Below, in pieces: positions 33,069-42,392 of a stretch of DNA of 64,000 bases. Each line of letters opens with the position of its first letter. Within the stretch, counting starts at the first letter, position 1. Origin of the DNA: Bifidobacterium pseudocatenulatum DSM 20438 = JCM 1200 = LMG 10505 (GTDB lineage: Bacteria > Actinomycetota > Actinomycetes > Actinomycetales > Bifidobacteriaceae); the NCBI RefSeq assembly GCF_001025215.1, contig NZ_AP012330.1, positions 186,001 through 250,000 on the forward strand, written 5' to 3'. Position numbers and translations under genes: made by a program. The notes beneath the pieces are model-generated. The model was not told the origin of the DNA. It saw only the letters and a program-made list of their open reading frames with translations, and did no database searches.

Positions 33069-35630
33069 ATGACTTCGCATATTCTCGAACGGGTCCCTCT
33101 ACAGCAGGTGAGGCTACTGCCAGGAGAACATTTTGACGCTCAACAGGCCGGCGCGCGGTACCTGCTTGATCTCGACGTCGATCGCCTGCTATATCCCTTC
33201 CGCAGGGAGGCGGGACTGCCGCAGCCGACCGATGCCGACGGCAATCCGGTAACGTCGTACCCGAATTGGGAGGAAACGGGGCTTGACGGCCATATCGCAG
33301 GGCATTATCTGTCGGCTTGCGTCGGATTCGCGCAAGTCGCAGACGATCCGCAACCGTTCATCGACCGCGCCGCCACCGTGGTGCGGTCATGGCATGAATG
33401 CCAGCAGTCGTTTGCCGGCGATGCTGTGATGCGCGGGTATGTGGGTGGTGTGCCTGATTCCCGCACCGTGTTCGGGCGCCTTGCCGCAGGCGATGTTGAA
33501 TCGCAGAATTTCTCGATGAACGACGCATGGGTGCCCATGTACAACGTTCACAAAACGTTCGCCGGTTTGTTGGATACATGGGCCGATTTTGCTTCTATCG
33601 ATGAACAGACTTCGCAGCTGGCACGTACCGTCGTGCTTGATCTGGCCGATTGGTGGTGCCGTATCGCCGAGCCGCTGGACGACGAGACCTTCGACAGGAT
33701 TCTGGTGAGCGAATTCGGCGGCATGTGCGAATCGTTCGCCGAACTGTACGCGCGTACCGGCGAGGAGCGCTACCATGTGATGGCCGACCGCTTCAAAGAC
33801 CACGCCATCTTCGACCCGCTGGCGCAAGGCGAGGATGTGCTCACCGGCATGCACGCCAACACGCAGATTCCCAAAGTGCTTGGATGGGAACGTTTGGGCG
33901 CGATTTGCAACGATGAACAGGCCGACGCCGCCACTAACACCTTCTGGGATTCCGTGGTACATCACCGTTCCGTAAGCATCGGCGCGCATTCCGTGTCCGA
34001 GCATTTCCACCCGACGGACGATTTTTCATCCATGATCGAATCGCGAGAAGGCCCGGAAACCTGCAATTCGTACAACATGTCGAAACTTGCGGAACGACTG
34101 TGGCTGCGTTCCGGCAGCGCCGACTATATCAACTTCTACGAGCGGGTGCTGGAAAATCACCTGCTGTCCACCATCAATCCGAAGCAGCCGGGATTCGTGT
34201 ATTTCACGCCGATGCGATCGCAGCATTATCGTGCCTATTCCACACCTCAGGAATGCTTCTGGTGTTGCGTCGGTTCGGGATTGGAGAATCACGCCCGATA
34301 TGGACGATTGATTTACGCGCTGCAGCGGCCGGCTGCGCAGGATTCGGCTGATTCGGCTGCTGCTGGTTTTGCCAGTTCTGCCGCCGAGACGGGCAATACC
34401 GTTTCAAACAATGCCGAGGCGGAAGCTACGCGCCTGCTGGTCAATCTGTACATCGATTCCACCTTCGACTGCCCGGAGCAGGGTCTGCGCATCACGCAGC
34501 GCGCCGCTCGCATTGAGGATGGCGTCGATTACACGGTGACGTTCACATTGGAATCCACGGCCGAGCATGTTCCCGATACTCCCGGTGGTTTGCGGGAAAC
34601 CACGCTGTTTCTGCGCCGTCCGTGGTGGGCGGAGCATTACGGCGTGATGGAAGCCACCTGCGCCGTCTGCACGCTTGATCCGGCACGCACCAACGATATT
34701 CCCGAAGGATATCTGCCGTTGCGTCTGCGCTGGAACGGCGTTGCGGAAGTGGTGATGCGGTTGCGGCCGCGGATCACCGTCGAGCGTATGCCGGACGGTT
34801 CGCCTTGGGTCAGTTTCATGAAGGGGCCGAAGGTGATGGCGCTGGCTTCGGATAGCGACGATATGGACGGCGAATTCGCGGACGCCGGCCGTATGAGTCA
34901 TATTGCCACCGGTCCGTTGCGTCCGCTCATATCCATGCCGATCATCAACGGCAATCCGGTCAAGGCGTGCGCGCAGGTTTCCAGACCGTACGTGCATGGC
35001 CTCACCGTTGCCGCGACGGACGTTTCCGGCCGTACCATGCTGTTCGACATGCATGAGTTCAGCAGTATGCATGGCTGCCGGTATTCCGTGTATCTGCCGG
35101 TTGCCGACGATGGCAACGTGTGTGCGTTGCGCGCGCAACTGGCCGATATCGATGCGCGTCAGGCCGCTAGCGAGCAGACCGTTGTCGACACCATCGCATG
35201 CGGTCAGCAGCAATCGGAAATCGATCATCGGTATTCGGGCGATAACGACATGATGGGTGCCGACGGCACGTTGCATTGGCGTCGCGCGTTGGCTGGTGGC
35301 GAATTCCAGTATGCGATGCGCGGGCGTGGTCAGGCGCATCGTTTGGAAATCGAGGTGATTGCCGATTCCGCGGAAAGCGACGGTGAAAACACGGCGTATG
35401 AAGTGATGCTCGACGGCCTGCCATTGCAGCGCGGCGAACATCGTCGTATCGATGGCGATCCCACGGCAATCGACGTGTATCCGCTGCCGGATGCCGCAGA
35501 AACTGCGGAAACCGCAGAAAATATTGAGAATACCGGAGAAAACGACAATGCTGACGACGCTGCGATCGTACGCATCTCGGCTTCGGCGCATGACGGCGCG
35601 AAAATCACCGCCCTACGATTGCATAAGTAG
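33069..35630 (+). CDS. GH127/GH146-type beta-L-arabinofuranosidase
   Basis: An 853-residue enzyme of the DUF1680 (GH127/GH146) superfamily; characterised members remove beta-L-arabinofuranose using a Cys nucleophile held by zinc. Key sites are visible: GLDGHIAGHYLSA, SEFGGMCESFAELYARTG, SREGPETCNSYNMSKLAERL (acid Glu and a Cys ligand, about residue 327) and CFWCCVGSGLENH (paired Cys, about residue 396). It lacks a signal peptide, so a cytoplasmic site is expected. It is about 200 residues longer than HypBA1. A low-complexity Ala/Ser insert (about residues 419-453) lies between barrel and beta-sandwich, and an Ala/Glu/Asn-rich stretch is near the C-terminus. AAAGGAG precedes the ATG. Confidence 0.87.
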   Translation: MTSHILERVPLQQVRLLPGEHFDAQQAGARYLLDLDVDRLLYPFRREAGLPQPTDADGNPVTSYPNWEETGLDGHIAGHYLSACVGFAQVADDPQPFIDRAATVVRSWHECQQSFAGDAVMRGYVGGVPDSRTVFGRLAAGDVESQNFSMNDAWVPMYNVHKTFAGLLDTWADFASIDEQTSQLARTVVLDLADWWCRIAEPLDDETFDRILVSEFGGMCESFAELYARTGEERYHVMADRFKDHAIFDPLAQGEDVLTGMHANTQIPKVLGWERLGAICNDEQADAATNTFWDSVVHHRSVSIGAHSVSEHFHPTDDFSSMIESREGPETCNSYNMSKLAERLWLRSGSADYINFYERVLENHLLSTINPKQPGFVYFTPMRSQHYRAYSTPQECFWCCVGSGLENHARYGRLIYALQRPAAQDSADSAAAGFASSAAETGNTVSNNAEAEATRLLVNLYIDSTFDCPEQGLRITQRAARIEDGVDYTVTFTLESTAEHVPDTPGGLRETTLFLRRPWWAEHYGVMEATCAVCTLDPARTNDIPEGYLPLRLRWNGVAEVVMRLRPRITVERMPDGSPWVSFMKGPKVMALASDSDDMDGEFADAGRMSHIATGPLRPLISMPIINGNPVKACAQVSRPYVHGLTVAATDVSGRTMLFDMHEFSSMHGCRYSVYLPVADDGNVCALRAQLADIDARQAASEQTVVDTIACGQQQSEIDHRYSGDNDMMGADGTLHWRRALAGGEFQYAMRGRGQAHRLEIEVIADSAESDGENTAYEVMLDGLPLQRGEHRRIDGDPTAIDVYPLPDAAETAETAENIENTGENDNADDAAIVRISASAHDGAKITALRLHK

Positions 35631-35722
35631 GATTGCAGCGATGAAAATCGCGATATGGCAGACGATTGACCGTCCGGGGGCGTCTGCCATGGCGATCCGG
35701 TGATTGGAGGATGCTGATACGC

Positions 35723-35766
35723 ATTGTGGCGGCAACGATGGTATTCGTTGCCGCCACAATGTTTTT
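35723..35766. terminator. Strong terminator between convergent genes
   Basis: ATTGTGGCGGCAACG pairs perfectly with CGTTGCCGCCACAAT across an 8-base loop, then GTTTTTG. A weaker stem, ATGGCAGACG/CGTCTGCCAT, lies at 35655-35690. Nothing else is seen in 35631-35843. Confidence 0.9.
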
Positions 35767-35843
35767 GCGGTTGCTGTTCCGGCTGGCGTCGGTTGCCGTC
35801 AATGAGCGGGTGCCTTGCCTGCCGCCAACGGTTGTTGCGACGG

Positions 35844-38126
35844 TTATTGGGCTCCGTTCGACTGGTCGTCTCCGGAGTTGTCGCCACTGCTGTTACCGCC
35901 GTTGCCGCCGTCTCCGGAGCTGTCTCCGCCGTTATTGCCGCTGTCTCCGTCGTCTCCGGAGTTGCCGCCGTCACCGTTTCCAGCGCTGTTCTGATCGCTG
36001 TTTTGCGTAGGATCGGGTGTGGTCTGCTCGGTGTTCTCTTCGGCCTTCGGCATCTCCTGATTCTGCCGTGTCTCGGTCTTCTGCGCGCCGGTGCCCCATG
36101 TGCCGTCCGGGCCGCCGATCTTGCCGTTGTCGGTCGGTTCGGTGAAGGTCAGCACCTCCTGATTCTGCAATGCGAGCGACATGAACTCCTCGAACAGATG
36201 CGACGGGTAGCCCGTGGAGGAAACGCCATAGCCTGCGAACGATGGCACTTCCTGCGCGCTGCCGTCTTCCGCAGGATTCCAAATGGCCCACACATTGAGC
36301 AGCTGCGGCGTGTAGCCCACGAACGAAGCGGCCTTCTCGTCGTTTGCGGTACCGGACTTACCGGCCACCTGGCGTCCGAGACGTGTCGAAACGCCAGCCG
36401 CGGTGCCATACGTGGTGGTGCCCTGCATGGCCTTCTGTACCAGATGGCAATCGTTCGCATCGAACACCTGCTGGTTCTCCTGCGCCGTCTTGTACAGTTC
36501 CTTCGAACCGTCGGACGTGAGCACCGTGTCGACGATGTGCAGCGTGTTCTTCACGCCATCATTCGCAATGGTGGAGTGGCCTTGCGCCAGATCCCACACG
36601 GTAATGCCGTTGATGCCCAGAATGTTGTAGGTGGTGTCTTCGGCGATGTCTTCCTCAATGCCCGCCTGATGCGCGATCTTGGCGAGATTCGCGGCGCCGA
36701 GGTGCTTGTTGACCTCCATGAACACCGTGTTCACCGAATTCGCGGTCGCCTGATAGAGGTTGATATACCCGTAATTGGTGTTCAACGCGTTCGGCACCTG
36801 CGCGGTGGTTCCCGGCGTCGTTTCAAACGTCAGGCCAGAATTGCCGTTGAAGATGGTGTTGAAATTCACACCCTCCTGCGCGGCTCCCAGCAAGCCGAAC
36901 GGCTTCATGGTGGAACCCGGTTCGAACGTGGCCTGCGTGGCGTTGTTGAGCTGCTTGGTGAGGTAATCGTTGCCCGCATACATGGCTTTCACGGAACCGG
37001 TTTTCGGATCGACCGCAATGCCGCCCACCTGAATGCTTTCCGGCATGCCCTCCGGTCGGGTGTCGCCGACCTGCTGAATCTCGTCCTGCATGCCCTTGTC
37101 GAGCGTGGTGACGATCTTGTAGCCGCCGGTTTCCAGATCATCGGCGGTGAACGCCTTGGAATTGACCAGTTCGTTCTTCACCGTGGTCAGCAGATACCCG
37201 TTCGCGCCGGCCATCTGGTTGCTCTGCTGTATTTCCGCCACGGCAGGGAACTGCGCTTCCTTCTTCTCCTGGGCGGTGATGTAGCCGTCTTCCTTCATGA
37301 TGCTGAGCACGCGGTCGTATCGCTTTTCGGCCTGTTCCTGATTGACGGCCGGATCCCATGAGCTCGGCGCCGGAATGATACCGGCCAACATGGCGGATTC
37401 CGACAAGGTCAGATCGCTGGCGTTCTTGTTGAAATACGCCTTCGCCGCCGCCTGAATGCCATACGCGCCACGACCAAGATAAATCGTGTTCATGTAATTG
37501 CACAGCACCTGGCTCTTATCTTGTGCCTGCGCGATCTTGATGGCCAGGAACGCTTCTCTCAGCTTGCCGGAATACGACGTGGTTTCGCCCAAATAGTAGC
37601 GTTCCGCATACTGTTGGGTGATGGTCGAACCGCCCTGACGGCTGCCTGTGGTCAGATTCGTATACAGCGCTCGCGCGATGCCATACAGATCGATGCCCTT
37701 GTTGGTGTAGAAGGAACGGTCTTCCGACGCGACGATGGCATTGCCCACGTAATCCGGCAATACCGCGCAATCGATGATTTCGCGGTTCTGTTCCGCGTAG
37801 CTGCCAATTTCCGTAGTGCCGTCGGAATAGTAGACGGTGGTTTTTTCGGCGAGGGCGAACTTTTCCGGTTCGGGGATTTCCGTGGTGATATACATGTAGG
37901 CGAACAGGCCGATACCTGCCGCGAGCAGCGCTGCGAAGATGCCGAGTACCCACTTCAGCACGAGATGCTTGCGCTTGTTCTGCTTTTTCTTAGGTCCGTT
38001 GGCGCGGTGCGATCCGTGGTTCTGCGGCTTGGGCGCGCTATGGGATGCGTTGCTGCGATTGCTGCCGGCGCCGCCGCTGCGGGCGCTTCTTGAGCGTGAG
38101 CTTACGCTTCGTGTGTGTGAAACCAT
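35844..38126 (-). CDS. Class A penicillin-binding protein
   Basis: About 760 residues: a Ser/Arg/Lys-rich cytoplasmic tail, one membrane anchor (LKWVLGIFAALLAAGIGLFAYMYI), a GT51 transglycosylase domain (AIVASEDRSFYTNKGIDLYGIARAL, GSRQGGSTITQQYAERYYLG, ESAMLAGIIPAPSSWDP) and a transpeptidase domain (FEPGSTMKPFGLLGAAQEG, the SxxK active site; SVN as TANSVNTVF; KSGT as AGKSGTANDEKAASFVGYTP). It polymerises and cross-links peptidoglycan outside the membrane. The last 75 residues are a Gly/Asp/Ser/Asn-rich repeat tail. The ATG at 38126 (MVSHTRS) follows GGTGGA; a longer frame from 38195 is possible but lacks a site. Confidence 0.93.
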   Translation of the reverse strand: MVSHTRSVSSRSRSARSGGAGSNRSNASHSAPKPQNHGSHRANGPKKKQNKRKHLVLKWVLGIFAALLAAGIGLFAYMYITTEIPEPEKFALAEKTTVYYSDGTTEIGSYAEQNREIIDCAVLPDYVGNAIVASEDRSFYTNKGIDLYGIARALYTNLTTGSRQGGSTITQQYAERYYLGETTSYSGKLREAFLAIKIAQAQDKSQVLCNYMNTIYLGRGAYGIQAAAKAYFNKNASDLTLSESAMLAGIIPAPSSWDPAVNQEQAEKRYDRVLSIMKEDGYITAQEKKEAQFPAVAEIQQSNQMAGANGYLLTTVKNELVNSKAFTADDLETGGYKIVTTLDKGMQDEIQQVGDTRPEGMPESIQVGGIAVDPKTGSVKAMYAGNDYLTKQLNNATQATFEPGSTMKPFGLLGAAQEGVNFNTIFNGNSGLTFETTPGTTAQVPNALNTNYGYINLYQATANSVNTVFMEVNKHLGAANLAKIAHQAGIEEDIAEDTTYNILGINGITVWDLAQGHSTIANDGVKNTLHIVDTVLTSDGSKELYKTAQENQQVFDANDCHLVQKAMQGTTTYGTAAGVSTRLGRQVAGKSGTANDEKAASFVGYTPQLLNVWAIWNPAEDGSAQEVPSFAGYGVSSTGYPSHLFEEFMSLALQNQEVLTFTEPTDNGKIGGPDGTWGTGAQKTETRQNQEMPKAEENTEQTTPDPTQNSDQNSAGNGDGGNSGDDGDSGNNGGDSSGDGGNGGNSSGDNSGDDQSNGAQ

Positions 38127-38370
38127 AGGTTCCACCGTAGCTGATTGACTTGAGAAATCAGGTGGAAATAGGTGCGTTTGCCTTGGCGGGGGCATTTTTT
38201 GCGCAGCTCTTTTACAAATCGACAGTTTGCAGGACGTTGCCTCAATATCGGCTGATTTTCAGGGTTTTATCAGTTTTTCAGGTGCCTTTTCGCTGTTTCG
38301 CAGGTATGCTTGAAATTTGGTACCTGTGAAACGCATATATGCATATATATAACAGAGGAGTCGTTTACAG

Positions 38371-39513
38371 ATGAGCATTCGTGTAGCTATCGCTGGCGTT
38401 GGCAATTGCGCTTCTTCGCTGGTGCAGGGCGTTGAATACTACAAAGACACGAAGGACGAGGATAAGATTCCCGGTCTGATGCACAACAATTTCGGCGGAT
38501 ATCGCGTGCGTGACATTGAATTCGTCGCCGCATTCGATGTGGACGCGCTGAAGGTCGGCAAGGATCTGTCTGAAGCCATCGAAGCGTCGCAGAACAACAC
38601 GATCAAATTCGCCGACGTGCCGAATCTGGGCGTCGAAGTGCTGCGCGGCCCGACCAACGATGGTCTGGGTGAATACTATCGCCAGATGATCGAAGAGTCC
38701 GACGCCGAGCCGGTCGACGTGGCCCAGGTGCTGCGCGACAAGAAGGTCGACGTGCTCGTTTCCTACCTGCCGGTCGGTTCCGAGCAGGCCGACAAGGCAT
38801 ACGCCCAGGCCGCCATGGACGCCGGATGCGCGTTCGTGAACTGCCTGCCGGTGTTCATCGCATCCGATCCGGAATGGGCTCAGAAGTTCCGTGACGCCGG
38901 TGTGCCGATCGTCGGCGACGATATCAAGTCCCAGGTCGGCGCCACCATCACGCACCGCGTGCTCGCCCGTCTGTTCGAGGATCGTGGCGTGCGTCTGGAC
39001 CGCACGTACCAGCTCAACGTGGGCGGCAACATGGACTTCATGAACATGCTGCAGCGCTCGCGCCTGGAATCCAAGAAGATTTCCAAGACCCGCGCCGTCA
39101 CTTCCGTGGTGCCGCACGATATGGATCCGCATAACGTGCATATCGGTCCGTCCGATTACGTGGCATGGCTTGACGACCGCAAGTTCGCGTTCGTGCGTCT
39201 TGAAGGCACTACGTTCGGCGATGTGCCTCTGAGCTTGGAATACAAGCTGCAGGTGTGGGATTCCCCGAATTCCGCCGGTATTGTGATCGATGCCGTGCGT
39301 GCCGCCAAGATCGCGCTCGACCGTCATCTGGCCGGCCCGATTCTGGCTCCGAGCTCCTATTTCATGAAGTCGCCGGCCGTGCAGCACGAGGATGGCGAGG
39401 CCCGCCGCTTGGTGGAGGAGTTCATCAAGGGCGAGGTCGAAGGCAGCGAAGAGCAGCTTGACGCCGATGTCGCCGCCGCCAAGGCAGCTGGTAAGGATGT
39501 GTGGCGTGCCTGA
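38371..39513 (+). CDS. ino1: Inositol-1-phosphate (myo-inositol-3-phosphate) synthase
   Basis: A 380-residue NAD-dependent isomerase that converts glucose 6-phosphate to inositol phosphate, feeding phosphatidylinositol and related lipids. It has the Rossmann start [92 protein letters not shown] and the C-terminal [19 protein letters not shown]. The length fits the short actinobacterial/archaeal form. AGAGGAG precedes the ATG. The promoter region (38331-38352) has an AT palindrome, ATATATGCATATATAT. Confidence 0.94.
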   Translation: MSIRVAIAGVGNCASSLVQGVEYYKDTKDEDKIPGLMHNNFGGYRVRDIEFVAAFDVDALKVGKDLSEAIEASQNNTIKFADVPNLGVEVLRGPTNDGLGEYYRQMIEESDAEPVDVAQVLRDKKVDVLVSYLPVGSEQADKAYAQAAMDAGCAFVNCLPVFIASDPEWAQKFRDAGVPIVGDDIKSQVGATITHRVLARLFEDRGVRLDRTYQLNVGGNMDFMNMLQRSRLESKKISKTRAVTSVVPHDMDPHNVHIGPSDYVAWLDDRKFAFVRLEGTTFGDVPLSLEYKLQVWDSPNSAGIVIDAVRAAKIALDRHLAGPILAPSSYFMKSPAVQHEDGEARRLVEEFIKGEVEGSEEQLDADVAAAKAAGKDVWRA

Positions 39514-39535
39514 TTTTTGGTTCGTCTGATATGAG

Positions 39536-39574
39536 GAATCCCCAATCTACCGTCGGTGGATTGGGGATTTTTAA
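39536..39574. terminator. Bidirectional terminator between ino1 and glf
   Basis: AATCCCCAATC (about 39537-39547) pairs with GATTGGGGATT, followed by TTTT; the genes converge here. Confidence 0.85.
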
Positions 39575-39600
39575 TTACGATTTGGAAACGATGCGTATCG

Positions 39601-40779
39601 TCACTTCTTGAGGAGGGGTTCGACCTGTTCCTCGTACGCGGTCAACGCGGTGTCGATCACGTTGTGCATGTCGTAGTACTTGTACGTGCCCAGACGGCCG
39701 CCGAACACCGTCTTCGGCTCGGCCTTCGCGAGCTCCTCGTACCTCGCGTACAGCGCCTTGTCGGCCTCGGTGTTGATCGGATAGTACGGCTCGTCGCCGC
39801 GCTCGGCGAAACGGCTGTACTCCTCCCACACCACGGTCCTGTCGGGATTCTGCGAGGCGGCGCGTTCCGGATTGAAGTTCTTGAACTCGATCGCGCGCGT
39901 GTACGGCACGTCCGCGTCGGAGAAGTTCATCACCGGGCAGCCGAAATGGTCGCCCTCGTCGTAGCGGACCTCCTTGAAGTCGACCGTGCGCCACTTGAGC
40001 TCGCCCAGCGAGTAGTCGAAGTAGCGGTCCACCGGACCCGTGTACACCACCGGCACGCCGGCCGCGGCCAAAGCCTTCCTGTTGTACGGCTGGGACTCGT
40101 CGAAGAAGTCGGTCTCCAGGGTCACATGGATGCGCGGATCGTCGATCATGCGCTCCATCCACGCGGTGTAGCCGTCGGCCGGCAGGCCCTCCCACGTGTC
40201 CTTGAAATAGCGGTTGTCGTAGTTGAAGCGTACCGGCAGGCGGTTGATGATGCCCGCGGGCAGGTCCTTCGGGTCGGTCTGCCACTGCTTGCCCGTGTAG
40301 TTCTTGATGAACGCCTCGTACAGGGGGCGGCCGATCAGCGAAATGCCCTTGTCGTTGAGGTTCTGGGGATCCTTGCCGGCCAGCTCGCCGGCCTGCTCGG
40401 CCACGAGCGCCTTGGCTTCGGCGGGCGTGTAGTGCGCGCGGAAGAACTGGTTGATGGTGCCCAGGTTGATCGGCAGGGGGTAGACCTCGCCGTCGTGCGT
40501 GGCATACACGCGGTGCACGTAGTCGGTGAACGAGGTGAACCTGTTCACATAGTCCCACACGCGCTTGTTGGACGTGTGGAACAGGTGCGCGCCGTACTTG
40601 TGGATCTCCGCGCCGGTCTCCTCGTCCATGTAGCTGTACGCGTTGCCGCCGATGTGGTCGCGCACGTCGATGATCTCCACGCGCACGCCGAGCCTCTCCA
40701 CGGCCTGCTGGGCCACGGTCAGGCCGAACAGGCCCGCGCCCACGACCACCAGATCGGGATATTCCACCGCTTCAGTCAT
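39601..40779 (-). CDS. glf: UDP-galactopyranose mutase
   Basis: A 392-residue flavoenzyme converting UDP-galactopyranose to the furanose form for cell-surface polysaccharide. Motifs: FAD-binding LVVVGAGLFGLTVAQQA, RDHIGGNAYSY, EIHKYGAHLFHTSNKRVWDYVNRF, PINLGTINQFF, ALYARYEELAKAEPKTVFGGRLGTYKYYDMHNVIDTAL. Length and motifs match the bacterial family. GC content and third-position bias look higher than in the neighbouring genes (a long plus-strand shadow frame results), which may mean strong codon bias or different origin. It stands alone and converges on ino1. Confidence 0.95.
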   Translation of the reverse strand: MTEAVEYPDLVVVGAGLFGLTVAQQAVERLGVRVEIIDVRDHIGGNAYSYMDEETGAEIHKYGAHLFHTSNKRVWDYVNRFTSFTDYVHRVYATHDGEVYPLPINLGTINQFFRAHYTPAEAKALVAEQAGELAGKDPQNLNDKGISLIGRPLYEAFIKNYTGKQWQTDPKDLPAGIINRLPVRFNYDNRYFKDTWEGLPADGYTAWMERMIDDPRIHVTLETDFFDESQPYNRKALAAAGVPVVYTGPVDRYFDYSLGELKWRTVDFKEVRYDEGDHFGCPVMNFSDADVPYTRAIEFKNFNPERAASQNPDRTVVWEEYSRFAERGDEPYYPINTEADKALYARYEELAKAEPKTVFGGRLGTYKYYDMHNVIDTALTAYEEQVEPLLKK

Positions 40780-41047
40780 AAGAACAACCTTCCGAACTTA
40801 AAACAAACACACAATATTCGTGTGCGATTCCTCATCAAGCATACCCGTCCGCCCTCCTTAACGCGGGGCGCACATGGGGAAGCGGCATTTTGACGTTTGA
40901 TTTCCCTGTGTCGCTGATCGTGGGGCTGACTGCTCCACGGATCATGGCATGGTCTGTGTGGTTCGTGCGAGGTCTGTGGCGCGGGTTGTGCTGCGGTTCG
41001 TGCGGCTTGCGGCGCGGTTCGGTCCGGGCATGGTGTACACTGGTCTT

Positions 41048-41135
41048 TGCCTCCGCGTGGCGGTACGTCACCCAACTCCCCCAGGGCAGGAATGCAGCAA
41101 GGGTAAGTGGCCTCTTCCGGGTGCGTGGAGGTTTT
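41048..41135 (+). ncRNA. ffs: Signal recognition particle RNA (4.5S type)
   Basis: CCTCCGCG (41050-41057) pairs with CGTGGAGG (41124-41131) to close a hairpin whose tip carries CCCAGGGCAGGAATGCAGCAAGGGTAAG. The asymmetric loop with GCAGGAA...GCAGCAAGGG is the Ffh-binding core of actinobacterial SRP RNA. A TACACT -10 at 41036-41041 places the start at about 41048, and a TTTT run follows the stem. The RNA targets membrane proteins together with Ffh. Confidence 0.9.
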
Positions 41136-41187
41136 CTTATATCTTCATGCCATTCGCGCATACCGTAGAGCCAATGCCGTATTCTCG

Positions 41188-42267
41188 ATGATTATGACCG
41201 ACGAATTCAAGCCAATCATCCGAGACCCGCACAAGTCCGCGAATATGCTGGAACAGCCGGTCGCGCCCGTTCCCGTGCCGCAGCCGCCGTCTGATCCGAT
41301 CGAACAGGTGCTTTCCCCACGTGAAGTGAGCGAAGGGCTTGCCAAAGCCGATCCGCTGACCCGTCATCCGCGCGTGTCGAGCATTATGCTCAGCGTGGTG
41401 TTCGGTCTGCTGCTGCTTGCCGCCGCGGTGGGCGTCTGGTGGTTGGGCGTGCGCACGATGGAAGGCCAAAGCTATGAAGACATGGTCTGGTCGAAATTCG
41501 ATGCGGCCCTGCCGGGATGGCTGGAACCGGTCGTGCATGTCTTCACCATTTCCACCGTTGTAATCGCAACAAGCGCGATTATGTCGATAATCGCCCTCGC
41601 TGTACTCATCGTAAGAAAACGATGGCTGTTGATTGCTCAACTGGCGGTATTCGGCGGAATCTGCTTTGCCACAGCAGAGTTGCTGAAGCCGCTGCTGCCA
41701 CGTCCGTACTTAATCAATCTGGAATCAAATCCCAATAATTCCGCGCCTTCCGGGCATGTCATACTCGCCGCCGCGGCAGGAGTGATCCTACTATGCGCCG
41801 TGCCTCGCGTATGCCGTGCGCTCGTTGCCGTGATCGGCTGGCTGTATGCGGTACTCGTCGGATTGTCGGTGATCGCGGGACAGTGGCACCGGCCGACCGA
41901 CGTGATCATGGCATTGCTGATCGTCGGCGGAGTGGCAATGATCACGCTTGCCGCGACGTTTGCGAACGGCATGGATGAGCCCGGTTCGCGCGCGTCGTCG
42001 CCTTCCGTGCAGATCGTCGGCAGCGTGCTGTTGACGTTCGGCGTGCTCGGCACCCTGTATGGCGCATACATTATTTGGCAGATTCAGCCGGGACTTGCGA
42101 TGAGTGCGGAATGGACGAATTCCGGCGCGCACCTTTCCACGGTGATTCTGACGGCTTCCGTTGCGTCGTTGGTGTTCGGGCTGGTGTTGACCATGCGTCA
42201 GCTGACCGCCTCGCCATTGACGAAACTTGGGCTTGTCGGCGCACCTCCGGCCCCTCCGAAACGCTGA
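41188..42267 (+). CDS. PAP2-superfamily membrane phosphatase
   Basis: About 359 residues with six to eight membrane segments. The PAP2 catalytic triad regions are present: KPLLPRPYL (KxxxxRP-like), NSAPSGHVILAAAAG (PSGH) and GQWHRPTDVIMALLI (His and Asp of the third motif). Such enzymes dephosphorylate lipid phosphates, for example undecaprenyl diphosphate or phosphatidate. A 70-residue Pro-rich N-terminal tail precedes the membrane part. The starts ATG 41188 or ATG 41194 lie directly after TATTCT (41180-41185) and have no ribosome binding site; 41194 would suit a leaderless mRNA. Starts further upstream lie inside the SRP RNA and are rejected. Confidence 0.82.
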   Translation: MIMTDEFKPIIRDPHKSANMLEQPVAPVPVPQPPSDPIEQVLSPREVSEGLAKADPLTRHPRVSSIMLSVVFGLLLLAAAVGVWWLGVRTMEGQSYEDMVWSKFDAALPGWLEPVVHVFTISTVVIATSAIMSIIALAVLIVRKRWLLIAQLAVFGGICFATAELLKPLLPRPYLINLESNPNNSAPSGHVILAAAAGVILLCAVPRVCRALVAVIGWLYAVLVGLSVIAGQWHRPTDVIMALLIVGGVAMITLAATFANGMDEPGSRASSPSVQIVGSVLLTFGVLGTLYGAYIIWQIQPGLAMSAEWTNSGAHLSTVILTASVASLVFGLVLTMRQLTASPLTKLGLVGAPPAPPKR

Positions 42268-42392
42268 CGGCAAAACGTACGATCACGCCGAAAATTTCCG
42301 GCACCGGTCGCTCGCGCCACACGGACGGTTTGCCAACTGCATACGGTCAGTGAGTATTATTGCGTTGCAAACGCTAGTAATAAGGAGTGGCT

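Noticed and set aside
39556..40893. 445-codon plus-strand frame opposite glf
   Set aside because: Shadow of the GC-rich glf gene; Val/Leu/Arg/His-rich with no motif.
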